7,675 nt of DNA from Bradyrhizobiaceae bacterium (GCA_947475855.1 CANJPN010000293.1:1-7675); one strand, 5' to 3'; shown: positions 1-6,232, numbered from the stretch's first letter. Numbers and translations: made by a program. Notes: a model not told the origin generated them from the sequence alone.

Positions 1-238
1 ACGCACACTTACCGCCGAAAGAGGCGACGCCGACAATCGTATTGGCCGCAGAGCCACCCGAGATCTCGATGCTGGGACCCATGCTCTTGTAAAGGTCGGC
101 AACGGCCGCCGCATCAAAAAGTAGCTGCATGCCGCCTTTGGTCAGGCCGCGCGCCTTCAAGAATGCGTCGTCGCAACGGCCGATGACGTCGACGATGGCA
201 TTGCCGATTCCGACGACGTCGTACTTGATGGCGGTCAT
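1..238 (-). CDS. PfkB-family carbohydrate/adenosine kinase, N-terminal part (cut by window edge)
   Basis: The minus strand reads as an open frame of 79 codons from an ATG at 238-236 to the window edge. The protein begins MTAIKYDVVGIGNAIVDVIG, the first beta strand and G-x-G-N-x-x-V-D element typical of PfkB/ribokinase-fold kinases. It reaches the GGSAANT motif at residues 61-67, which contacts the sugar or nucleoside substrate in this family. Alphaproteobacterial proteins of this type are usually annotated adenosine kinase (adenosine + ATP to AMP + ADP) or simply sugar kinase. The ATP-binding and catalytic C-terminal half lies outside the window, so substrate specificity cannot be judged. The ribosome-binding site is weak: only GGAA, six bases before the ATG. 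The gene is divergent from the response-regulator operon. Confidence 0.88.
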   Translation of the reverse strand, partial: MTAIKYDVVGIGNAIVDVIGRCDDAFLKARGLTKGGMQLLFDAAAVADLYKSMGPSIEISGGSAANTIVGVASFGGKCA

Positions 239-293
239 GGGAAGTTCCAGCTGATGGTGGTGGTGAAGGAGTGCATTCTGCGATGTGCGGCGC

Positions 294-321
294 ACTATAA
301 GGTTCGCGGGCCTCCGTGCAA
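294..321 (-). promoter_or_regulatory. Possible sigma-70-type promoter for the minus-strand PfkB kinase
   Basis: Read on the minus strand, TATAGT (299-294, five of six matches to the -10 consensus) is preceded by a 16-base spacer and TTGCAC (321-316, three of six matches to -35). It lies about 55 bases before the kinase ATG. An 11-base dyad, GTGC-GGC-GCAC (285-295), overlaps the downstream edge of the -10 box and could be an operator or chance. The call rests on sequence only. Confidence 0.35.
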
Positions 322-518
322 CCAGAGCCTTATCGGAGCCGTCATGCATCGCATCGACGTGATGCTGCACCGCGAGATGAACCCGCTGCCTGCGACATAA
401 GTAGGGGCGGTATCCCCTCGGTCCCTGGGACACAATCGATCCGGCCGGCAATCACCGGGCTTGGGATCTCGGCATCGAGAAGTTAGGGTTCCAAGTCTGA
501 CGTTTTGTACCTCTTGTC

Positions 519-541
519 ATCCCGGTGCTTGTCACTGGGAT
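519..541. promoter_or_regulatory. Inverted repeat / hairpin in the leader region of the receiver operon
   Basis: ATCCCGGTG (519-527) and CACTGGGAT (533-541) form a 9-pair stem with one G-T (G-U in RNA) pair and a 5-base loop. No T tract follows, so it does not look like an intrinsic terminator. The heptamer CTTGTCA also occurs twice here (513-519 and 528-534), 15 bases apart. An operator or leader structure is possible. Confidence 0.4.
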
Positions 542-598
542 CCGCTTCGACGCTCGCAGCGCGCTTGCGGACCGTTGGCTCCCGACAACAAGTGCCGG

Positions 599-634
599 GA
601 CGACAAACGGGAATGTGACGACATACGGGAATGT
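599..634. repeat. Tandem 18-bp direct repeat upstream of the response regulator
   Basis: Two adjacent 18-base units, GACGACAAACGGGAATGT (599-616) and GACGACATACGGGAATGT (617-634), differ at one base. They end 61 bases before the receiver start codon. Head-to-tail repeats of this size in a promoter region often serve as paired binding sites for a regulator. A replication-slippage duplication with no function is the main alternative. Confidence 0.75.
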
Positions 635-676
635 TCAGTCAGGTGCAGAACGCGACTGTCATGCAGGTTTACTTTT

Positions 677-688
677 TCCGGTACCGGA
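677..688. promoter_or_regulatory. Perfect 12-bp palindrome just before the receiver start codon
   Basis: TCCGGTACCGGA is a perfect palindrome that ends seven bases before the ATG at 696, where a ribosome-binding site would be expected. No purine-rich Shine-Dalgarno sequence is seen there. The site could be an operator, or could reflect inefficient or unusual initiation. Chance is possible in GC-rich DNA. Confidence 0.4.
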
Positions 689-695
689 TTTCGCC

Positions 696-1097
696 ATGAC
701 CGATCCAGCTCTATCGCCAGCCAAGGTTCTCATCGTCGATGACGAGCCCAACATTCTGCTTTCGCTGCAGTTCTTGATGAAGAAAGCAGGCTACGCCGTT
801 CGCACCGCAAAGGATGGCGAGGAGGCTCTGGCGGAAATCGCGCGGGAAATGCCGGATATCGTGCTTCTCGACGTGATGATGCCGAAGCTCGACGGCTTTT
901 CCGTGTGTCAGCGGATCAAGTCCGATCCGGCGCTCGCAGGAGTGCGCGTCGTCATGTTGACCGCCCGCGGCCGGGACGTTGAGCGCGAGAAAGGCCTCTC
1001 GCTAGGAGCAGACGACTACATTACGAAACCGTTCTCCACCAAGGATGCCATCGACCGCGTCGCAACCCTTCTTGCGCGGCCTGTGAAACCGGCCTGA
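696..1097 (+). CDS. Single-domain (CheY-like) response regulator receiver protein
   Basis: This 133-residue protein is a receiver domain with no output domain. Expected landmarks are present: the acidic pair D15-D16 after the first strand (KVLIVDDEP), the phosphoacceptor D59 (IVLLDVMMP), the switch threonine T89 (MLTAR), Y108 and the conserved lysine K111 (DDYITKPF). After residue 113 only one helix remains, so there is no room for a DNA-binding or enzymatic effector. The frame is open upstream to a GTG at 525, but that extension resembles no receiver protein. The ATG at 696 gives the usual family N-terminus, although its ribosome-binding site is poor. The gene lies 60 bases before the small membrane protein and on the same strand as the symporter-histidine kinase fusion, so it is the likely phosphotransfer partner of that kinase. 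It could act through protein-protein contact, as a relay, or as a phosphate sink. Family assignment is certain; partner and role are inferred. Confidence 0.93.
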   Translation: MTDPALSPAKVLIVDDEPNILLSLQFLMKKAGYAVRTAKDGEEALAEIAREMPDIVLLDVMMPKLDGFSVCQRIKSDPALAGVRVVMLTARGRDVEREKGLSLGADDYITKPFSTKDAIDRVATLLARPVKPA

Positions 1098-1157
1098 CGC
1101 CGGCGTTTGAGCGAGCTCCAAAGCGCGAGCTTCACGAGTTGAGGTTAGAAGCAAAAG

Positions 1158-1436
1158 ATGGTCCGCAGGAACCGCACTGTCGACCGCTCGGTCGCCCTCT
1201 TTCTACTTGGCGCGATGCTGTTCCTGCCGCCGCTTCTGCCGGTGTTCAACCGCCCCGAGCGCATCGCCGGCATTCCCGTCCTCTATCTCTACATCTTCGC
1301 GGCGTGGTGTTTGCTGATCGCACTGGCTGCCGTCATTGCACGCGCGATACCGCACGAAGAGGCGGACAGTTCAGCCGCGGCTCCACCTCTGGCAACGCCG
1401 GCACCTCCGGCAAGCGACGGAGACCGCAATGCTTAG
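1158..1436 (+). CDS. Small two-helix membrane protein encoded before the symporter-kinase fusion
   Basis: The 92-residue product has two hydrophobic segments, at about residues 11-30 and 40-64, joined by a short polar turn (FNRPERIAG). A C-terminal tail rich in Ala, Pro and Ser follows (about 70-92). Small two-helix proteins of this kind (the DUF3311, DUF485 and DUF4212 families) are often encoded directly upstream of sodium:solute symporters, and this one most resembles the DUF3311 style, with its PPLLPVFNRP and GIPVLYLYIFAAW segments. The assignment is from memory, not a search. The stop codon at 1434-1436 lies inside the start of the next gene (8-base overlap), pointing to coupled translation and perhaps a physical partnership with the symporter domain. 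A GAGG sequence lies 13 bases before the ATG, rather far for a ribosome-binding site. The biochemical role is unknown; an accessory subunit or stability factor is a guess. Confidence 0.8.
   Translation: MVRRNRTVDRSVALFLLGAMLFLPPLLPVFNRPERIAGIPVLYLYIFAAWCLLIALAAVIARAIPHEEADSSAAAPPLATPAPPASDGDRNA
1419..1423 (+). promoter_or_regulatory. Ribosome-binding site that sets the start of the symporter-kinase gene
   Basis: GGAGA five bases before ATG 1429 lies inside the coding sequence of the preceding small membrane protein. The frame is open further upstream to 1336, but that extension is arginine-rich and would overlap the upstream gene widely. The membrane helix expected at the N-terminus of the family begins right after this ATG. 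Confidence 0.7.
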
Positions 1437-4197
1437 CGCGCCCGTCGTTCTTATCGTGTCGCTGCTGTACTTGGGGCTGCTGTTCGCGATAGCGAGTTAT
1501 GGTGACCGCCGTGCCGACGCCGGGCGCAGCATCATTGCCACGCCCTACGTCTACGCGCTGTCCATCGCGGTTTATTGCACGTCGTGGACGTTTTTCGGCT
1601 CTGTCGGACGTGCGGTTTCAAGCGGCGTAGGCTTCCTGCCGATATACCTCGGCCCCACGCTTACGTTCGTGCTTGGCTGGATCGTTGTTCGCAAGTTGAT
1701 CCGAATCTGCAAGGCGAACCGCATCACATCCATCGCCGACTTCATCGCCTCCCGCTACGGCAAGAGCGTTTCTCTCGGAATGCTGGTCAGCGTCATCGCT
1801 GTCGTCGGCATTCTTCCCTACATATCGCTGCAGTTGAAGGCGATTTCGACCAGCTTTTCGATTTTGATCGCTTATCCCGATATCAGAATGCCCGCTCATT
1901 CTTCCGGGGTGGCGGCGTGGCAGGCTACCGAGCTCTACATAACGCTTGCTTTGGCTGCTTTCGCCATCCTCTTCGGTACGCGCCATATCGATGCGAGTGA
2001 ACGCCATGAAGGAATGGTCGCAGCGATTGCGTTCGAGTCCTTGGTGAAGCTCGTCGCATTCCTGGCCGTGGGCCTCTTCGTGACTTTCAGCGTCTTCAAC
2101 GGTTTCGGTGATATCTTCACGCGGGCATCATCGAGCGAAGCCTTGAGCCGGCTATTCACGATCGACGGCGTCGCCGGCTACACGAGTTGGGTGACGCTTA
2201 CGATCCTCTCGATGGCGGCGATCGTCGTTTTGCCGCGCCAGTTCCAGGTGCTGGTGATCGAGAACGTGGACAAACGCCACGTGCAGCAGGCGATGTGGAT
2301 GCTGCCGCTTTATCTGCTGTTGATCAACATCTTCGTCTTGCCCATCGCGCTGGGCGGACTGCTGTTGTTTCCTGACGGCAAGGTCGATCCCGATACCTTC
2401 GTGCTGACCATTGCGATGCAGCAAGGGGCGCCCGTCCTCGCATTGGTCGCTTTCATCGGCGGATTGTCTGCTGCCACCGGCATGATCATCGTCGAGACGG
2501 TCGCGCTGGCCACCATGGTTTCGAACGATCTGGTGATGCCACTTTTGTTGCGGATCGGCCCGCGGAATCTGACTGAACGCAAAGACCTGACAGGTTTGCT
2601 GATCGCCATCCGCCGCGGCACGATCCTGCTCGTCCTTCTGCTCGGCTACGTCTATGCGAACACGGTCGGCGAATCCTACGCGCTGGTCACGATCGGTCTG
2701 GTGTCCTTTGTTGCTGCATTGCAATTCGCACCCGCGATCCTGGCCGGCCTCTATTGGAAGGGCGCGACGCGGGTCGGCGCGTTGTCGGCACTGCTCGGCG
2801 GCTTCCTGATATGGATCTACACCCTGCTGTTGCCGTCGTTCTCCCGTTCGGGCTGGATCGCGGCGAGCTTCGCCGAGAACGGCCCGTGGGGTCTCGTCCT
2901 GTTGAAGCCCTACGCACTCTTGGGGCTGGAAGGCCTCGATCCGATTTCGCACGCCACCATCTGGACCATGATCATCAACGTCGGCCTGTTGGTCGGCGTG
3001 TCACTGTTCACGCTGCCATCGGTGATCGAGCGGGGCCAGGCCGTGCGGTTCGTTGACGTCTTCAAGCAGGCGGCCGGCTCTGGCAGGGAATGGCATGGCC
3101 GCGCTGGTGTCGCCGAGCTGAAGGCATTGATGGCGCGCTTCCTGGGCGAGCCGAGGGCTGAAGCGGCCCTCGTCCGCCTGGAGCAGGAGATTAACGGTCC
3201 CATCGACCGGCAGGGCCTTGCCAACTCTGCCACGGTGTCTTTCGTCGAGCGCCAACTTGCTGGTGCCATCGGTGCGGCGTCCGCTCGCATCATGATGGCG
3301 TCGGTGCTGCGCGAGGAGATGCATGACATAGACGAAGTGACGCGCATTCTCGACGAAGCATCTCAACTCGTATTGTACTCTCGCCGTCTGGAGGAGAAGT
3401 CCCGAGAACTCGAGGCGACGAGCCAGGAACTGCGAGGGGCGAACGAGCAGCTCAAAGAACTCGACAAGCTCAAGGACGACTTCATGGCGACCGTCAGTCA
3501 TGAAATCCGCACGCCACTGACCTCGATCCGGTCATTCAGCGAGATCCTGCGCGACAATCCGGACCTTGGGGAGCAAGAGCGCCAGGAGTTCGTGACGATC
3601 ATCGTTCAGGAAAGCGAGCGGCTGAGCCGTCTGATCAACGACATCCTGGACCTCGCCAAGATGGAGGCTGGGACGACGGAGTGGCAGATCGCCGAGCATC
3701 CCCTGGGACCGATCGTCGAGCGGGCCGTCGCTGCGACCAGCGGTTTGCTGACCCACAGGCCCGATATCGAAATGTCCGTCGATGTGTCGGCAGCGCTCCC
3801 CCCGGCGATGGTTGATCCGGATCGGCTGATCCAGGTCGTCGTCAATCTCGTCTCGAACGCGGTGAAGTTCTGCGACAAGGCTCATGGCCGGGTTTCCATC
3901 GTGGCGAGAGCTCGAGATGGCTGGCTCGAGGTGGACGTCTCGGACAACGGCGTCGGCATCTCGGCCGAGGACATCGAAAAGATCTTCGAGCGCTTTCAGC
4001 AGGCGGGAAACACGCTCACGGATAAGCCCCAGGGCACTGGGCTTGGGCTGCCCATAAGCCGCCAGATTCTCCAGCGTTTTGACGGAACTCTAAGCGTCGT
4101 GAGCGAACTCGGGCGAGGCTCGACGTTCACATTCCGCATTCCAGCCGTCAAGGCATCCATCGCGGCCCACGATCGCGAGGTCGGCGCCGTGACCTGA
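1429..4197 (+). CDS. Sodium:solute symporter (SLC5/SSS)-histidine kinase fusion, CbrA/CrbS-like
   Basis: The 922-residue inner-membrane protein joins a transporter-like domain to a sensor kinase. Residues about 1-530 contain many hydrophobic helices in the SSS/PutP pattern, including CTSWTFFG near the N-terminus, ITSIADFIASRYG, and GLSAATG at 346-352. Residues about 531-640 form a cytosolic linker with the FVERQLAGAIGAASAR element (605-620), matching the STAC-type linker of such fusions. A charged heptad-like segment (about 640-685) looks like a signalling coiled coil. The kinase core has the H box SHEIRTPL with phosphoacceptor His691, the N box (N806, N810), G1 DNGVG (839-843), F box IFERF (852-856) and G2 GTGLGL (869-874). 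All catalytic landmarks are present, so it should be active. No PAS domain separates linker and kinase, unlike classical CbrA. Family knowledge: CbrA couples histidine uptake and carbon/nitrogen control, and CrbS controls acetate use. The ligand here is unknown. The gene overlaps the upstream small membrane protein by 8 bases; the receiver at 696-1097 is the probable partner. Confidence 0.93.
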   Translation: MLSAPVVLIVSLLYLGLLFAIASYGDRRADAGRSIIATPYVYALSIAVYCTSWTFFGSVGRAVSSGVGFLPIYLGPTLTFVLGWIVVRKLIRICKANRITSIADFIASRYGKSVSLGMLVSVIAVVGILPYISLQLKAISTSFSILIAYPDIRMPAHSSGVAAWQATELYITLALAAFAILFGTRHIDASERHEGMVAAIAFESLVKLVAFLAVGLFVTFSVFNGFGDIFTRASSSEALSRLFTIDGVAGYTSWVTLTILSMAAIVVLPRQFQVLVIENVDKRHVQQAMWMLPLYLLLINIFVLPIALGGLLLFPDGKVDPDTFVLTIAMQQGAPVLALVAFIGGLSAATGMIIVETVALATMVSNDLVMPLLLRIGPRNLTERKDLTGLLIAIRRGTILLVLLLGYVYANTVGESYALVTIGLVSFVAALQFAPAILAGLYWKGATRVGALSALLGGFLIWIYTLLLPSFSRSGWIAASFAENGPWGLVLLKPYALLGLEGLDPISHATIWTMIINVGLLVGVSLFTLPSVIERGQAVRFVDVFKQAAGSGREWHGRAGVAELKALMARFLGEPRAEAALVRLEQEINGPIDRQGLANSATVSFVERQLAGAIGAASARIMMASVLREEMHDIDEVTRILDEASQLVLYSRRLEEKSRELEATSQELRGANEQLKELDKLKDDFMATVSHEIRTPLTSIRSFSEILRDNPDLGEQERQEFVTIIVQESERLSRLINDILDLAKMEAGTTEWQIAEHPLGPIVERAVAATSGLLTHRPDIEMSVDVSAALPPAMVDPDRLIQVVVNLVSNAVKFCDKAHGRVSIVARARDGWLEVDVSDNGVGISAEDIEKIFERFQQAGNTLTDKPQGTGLGLPISRQILQRFDGTLSVVSELGRGSTFTFRIPAVKASIAAHDREVGAVT

Positions 4198-4271
4198 AAC
4201 ATCATTTCACCGGGAAACGAAGCCAGAACTTGCATTCGAATCGGGCCAGCATCGCTGCGGATCATACTAAG

Positions 4272-4295
4272 GGTTTAGAACCAGTTACCAACTGG
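4272..4295. promoter_or_regulatory. Two overlapping palindromes upstream of the MHS transporter
   Basis: GGTT-TAG-AACC (4272-4282) and CCAGTT-ACC-AACTGG (4281-4295) are both perfect inverted repeats, sharing the two C bases at 4281-4282. The second has 6-base arms and a 3-base centre, a common operator geometry. A regulator-binding site for the transporter is possible, but no regulator gene is visible. Confidence 0.35.
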
Positions 4296-4422
4296 ACGCC
4301 ATGATGTCGCAACACTACGGTTCGCAAAGGTGCGATGGCATATCCCTCTGAAGGGGGCCGCGCGGTGGCTGAATGACGCTACGGCATCGCAACCTGGAAA
4401 CGCCGACGCGAGACAATGATCT

Positions 4423-4456
4423 GCTTCACACCGCTCACCTGAGGCGGTGTGGAAGC
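4423..4456. promoter_or_regulatory. Strong imperfect dyad / leader hairpin before the MHS transporter
   Basis: GCTTCACACCGC (4423-4434) pairs with GCGGTGTGGAAGC (4444-4456) over 12 base pairs with a single bulged G. The centre, TCA-CC-TGA, extends the symmetry. It ends 33 bases before the ATG at 4490 and is not followed by a T run, so it does not fit a standard terminator. An operator DNA dyad or an mRNA leader structure near the ribosome-binding site are the two readings I favour. Confidence 0.55.
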
Positions 4457-4472
4457 CTTGTCCCGCTTCAAT

Positions 4473-4479
4473 AGGGGAG
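4473..4479 (+). promoter_or_regulatory. Ribosome-binding site of the MHS transporter
   Basis: AGGGGAG lies ten bases before ATG 4490. It supports that start, after which a short polar N-terminus leads into the first conserved helix. Confidence 0.65.
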
Positions 4480-4489
4480 TGCTGGGCAG

Positions 4490-6163
4490 ATGACGACAAT
4501 ATCGCCAACCATCAACGTGGAGGATCGCAACCGCCCGATGAGTGCGGAGGAGCGCAAGGTGATCCTTGCCTCGTCGCTCGGCACCGTATTCGAGTGGTAC
4601 GACTTCTATCTCTACGGCTCTCTGGCAGCGATCATCGGCAATCAGTTCTTCAGCGCATTCGATGTGACGACGCGAAACGTGTTCGCGCTCCTCGCCTTCG
4701 CCGCCGGCTTCCTCGTTCGCCCGTTCGGCGCTCTCTTTTTTGGCCGCCTCGGCGACCTGATCGGACGTAAGGCGACGTTTCTCATCACCATCCTCCTGAT
4801 GGGCACCACGACGTTCCTCGTCGGTCTCCTGCCGAGCTACGCTACGATCGGCTGGATCGCGCCTGTCGCCCTCATCGTTCTTCGCATGTGCCAGGGCCTG
4901 GCACTCGGCGGCGAATACGGCGGTGCTGCGGTCTACGTGGCTGAGCATGCCCCACAGGGCCGTCGCGGATTCTATACGTCATGGATTCAAACCACTGCCA
5001 CGCTGGGTCTCCTCCTCTCGCTGATCGTCATCCTCTCGGTTCGCCTCCAACTCGGCGAGAAGGATTTCCAGGATTGGGGCTGGCGTATTCCGTTCCTCGT
5101 ATCGATCTTCCTGCTCGCGATTTCGGTTTGGATCCGATTGCAGATGCACGAGAGCCCGGCCTTCCAGAAGATGAAGGAAGAGGGCTCGCTCTCGAAGGCG
5201 CCGCTGTCGGAAGCGTTCGGCCAGTGGAAGAACCTCAAGATCGTGATCTTCGCTCTGCTCGGCCTCGTCGCCGGTCAGGCCGTCGTCTGGTACACAGGTC
5301 AGTTCTACGCGCTGTTCTTCCTCCAGAGCATTCTGAAGGTCGACCTGTTCACTGCCAACGTGCTCGTCGCATGGTCGCTGATCTTTGGCACGGGTGGCTT
5401 TATCCTGTTCGGCTGGTTGTCGGACAAGATCGGCCGTAAGCCGGTGATCCTGTCGGGCTGCCTCATCGCAGCGCTGTCCTTCTTCACGCTGTTCGACCTG
5501 ATGACGCGCACGGCAAGCCCCAAGCTCGCCGAGGCACTCGAGAAGGTGACGGTGAACGTCACCGCCGACCCGGCCAAGTGCGGCTCGGTTTTCGACCCTG
5601 TCGGCATCCGCACCTTCACTGAGCCTTGCGACATCGCTCGCGTGGCAATGGCCCGTTCGGCCGTGAAGTATCAGCTCGTTGCAGGCCCTGCCGGCTCGGC
5701 AACGAAGGTGACCTTCAACGGCAAGGACGTTCCTGTCGACCCGGCTTTGGTCAAGAACATGGCATCCTTTACGGCGGCAGCCGTCGAGGCCGGCTATCCC
5801 AAGGTGGGTGATCCCTCGATCGTGAAGTTGACGAGCGTGATCCCGTCCGGAACGCAGGCCTGGACCATCGTCGGCATCCTGACGATCCTGGTGCTCTACG
5901 TGACCATGGTCTATGGCCCGATCGCAGCGGCGCTCGTCGAGTTCTTCCCGACACGCATCCGCTACACCGCGCTGTCGCTGCCCTATCATATCGGTAACGG
6001 CTGGTTCGGTGGCTTCCTCCCGCCCACCTCGTTCGCGATGGTGGCTGCAACCGGCGACATCTACTACGGCCTCTGGTACCCGGTCGTCGTGGCACTCGCC
6101 ACCGTGATCATCGGCATCTTCTTCGTGCCGGAAACCTACAAGCGCGACATCTTCAAGGGCTGA
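4490..6163 (+). CDS. MHS-family (metabolite:H+ symporter) MFS transporter with an extra periplasmic loop
   Basis: The 557-residue product belongs to the metabolite:H+ symporter branch of the major facilitator superfamily, inner-membrane proteins that import carboxylates, osmolytes or aromatic acids using the proton gradient. Supporting motifs are EWYDFYLYG (35-43) in helix 1, the MFS loop 2-3 signature GRLGDLIGRK (85-94), RMCQGLALGGEYGGA (132-146) in helix 4, and the loop 8-9 repeat GWLSDKIGRK (308-317). Typical members have about 430-500 residues. The excess comes from a hydrophilic insertion at about 340-455, between predicted helices 9 and 10, which topology places in the periplasm. It contains two cysteines, C364 and C380. 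Helices 10-12 then follow normally, ending near ETYKRDIFKG. The gene lies 292 bases after the symporter-kinase fusion on the same strand and is closed by a terminator. Its substrate cannot be read from sequence; a small carboxylate is an inference from family and context. Confidence 0.92.
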   Translation: MTTISPTINVEDRNRPMSAEERKVILASSLGTVFEWYDFYLYGSLAAIIGNQFFSAFDVTTRNVFALLAFAAGFLVRPFGALFFGRLGDLIGRKATFLITILLMGTTTFLVGLLPSYATIGWIAPVALIVLRMCQGLALGGEYGGAAVYVAEHAPQGRRGFYTSWIQTTATLGLLLSLIVILSVRLQLGEKDFQDWGWRIPFLVSIFLLAISVWIRLQMHESPAFQKMKEEGSLSKAPLSEAFGQWKNLKIVIFALLGLVAGQAVVWYTGQFYALFFLQSILKVDLFTANVLVAWSLIFGTGGFILFGWLSDKIGRKPVILSGCLIAALSFFTLFDLMTRTASPKLAEALEKVTVNVTADPAKCGSVFDPVGIRTFTEPCDIARVAMARSAVKYQLVAGPAGSATKVTFNGKDVPVDPALVKNMASFTAAAVEAGYPKVGDPSIVKLTSVIPSGTQAWTIVGILTILVLYVTMVYGPIAAALVEFFPTRIRYTALSLPYHIGNGWFGGFLPPTSFAMVAATGDIYYGLWYPVVVALATVIIGIFFVPETYKRDIFKG

Positions 6164-6190
6164 GCCCTGCTGAAGTTGTCTGCTGAGCTG

Positions 6191-6232
6191 GCAAAGGGCC
6201 GGAGTGGATTGCCGCTTCGGCCCATTGCTTTT
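6191..6232 (+). terminator. Rho-independent terminator after the MHS transporter
   Basis: GGGCCGGAG (6196-6204) pairs with CTTCGGCCC (6215-6223) across a 10-base loop, with one G-U pair. Past an A-A mismatch the stem extends by GCAA/TTGC (6191-6194 and 6225-6228). TTTT (6229-6232) follows at once. It starts 28 bases after the transporter stop codon and separates the nutrient-related block from the phosphoesterase-kinase operon. Confidence 0.8.

Larger units (their letters stand above)
239..695. other. Divergent intergenic region between PfkB kinase and response regulator
   Basis: No convincing gene lies in these 457 bases. Reading frames run into it upstream of the receiver gene from GTG and TTG codons, but the predicted peptides resemble nothing known to me, and the receiver fold starts only after 696. 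The region holds a possible kinase promoter (294-321) and two small adjacent dyads just after 400: AGGGG/CCCCT at 403-418 and GTCCCTGGGAC at 421-431. It also holds a longer hairpin (519-541), a tandem repeat (599-634) and a palindrome (677-688). I could not find a convincing -35/-10 pair for the plus-strand operon, so its promoter may be of another sigma class or activator dependent. Confidence 0.6.
4198..4489. other. Intergenic region between symporter-kinase and MHS transporter
   Basis: These 292 bases hold no supported gene. Minus-strand frames entering from the transporter side are shadows. There is no clear terminator after the kinase: the nearest dyad, TGAAA/TTTCA at 4195-4209, is weak. 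Two overlapping short palindromes lie at 4272-4295, and CGCA-AAGG-TGCG, a minor dyad, at 4323-4334. A large imperfect dyad lies at 4423-4456. I could not identify a good sigma-70 or sigma-54 promoter, so whether the transporter has its own transcript is not settled by sequence. Confidence 0.55.

Noticed and set aside
254..400. A 48-codon plus-strand frame (ATG 254 to TAA 400) with no overlap to the PfkB kinase
   Set aside because: No ribosome-binding site precedes it, the peptide resembles no family I know, and it runs antisense through the likely promoter of the PfkB kinase. Hairpins after its stop are too short and lack a T run, so there is not enough to call a gene.
525..695. Upstream extension of the receiver gene from GTG 525 (57 extra residues)
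   Set aside because: The extension includes the tandem repeat, reads as low-quality peptide sequence and lies outside the receiver fold. ATG 696 gives the normal family length.
461..742. TTG-started frame of 93 codons in the divergent region
   Set aside because: Arg/Ser/Cys-rich product with no recognisable features. It overlaps the receiver gene in another frame and contains the 18-bp repeat as repeated residues, so it is taken as a chance frame.
1336..1428. Upstream extension of the symporter-kinase gene by 31 residues
   Set aside because: It is Arg/His-rich, overlaps the small membrane protein out of frame, and a good GGAGA ribosome-binding site supports ATG 1429.
4226..4250. TTCGAATC resembling a tRNA T-loop after the symporter-kinase gene
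   Set aside because: The flanking bases do not pair as a T stem, and no acceptor, D or anticodon arms are found around it.
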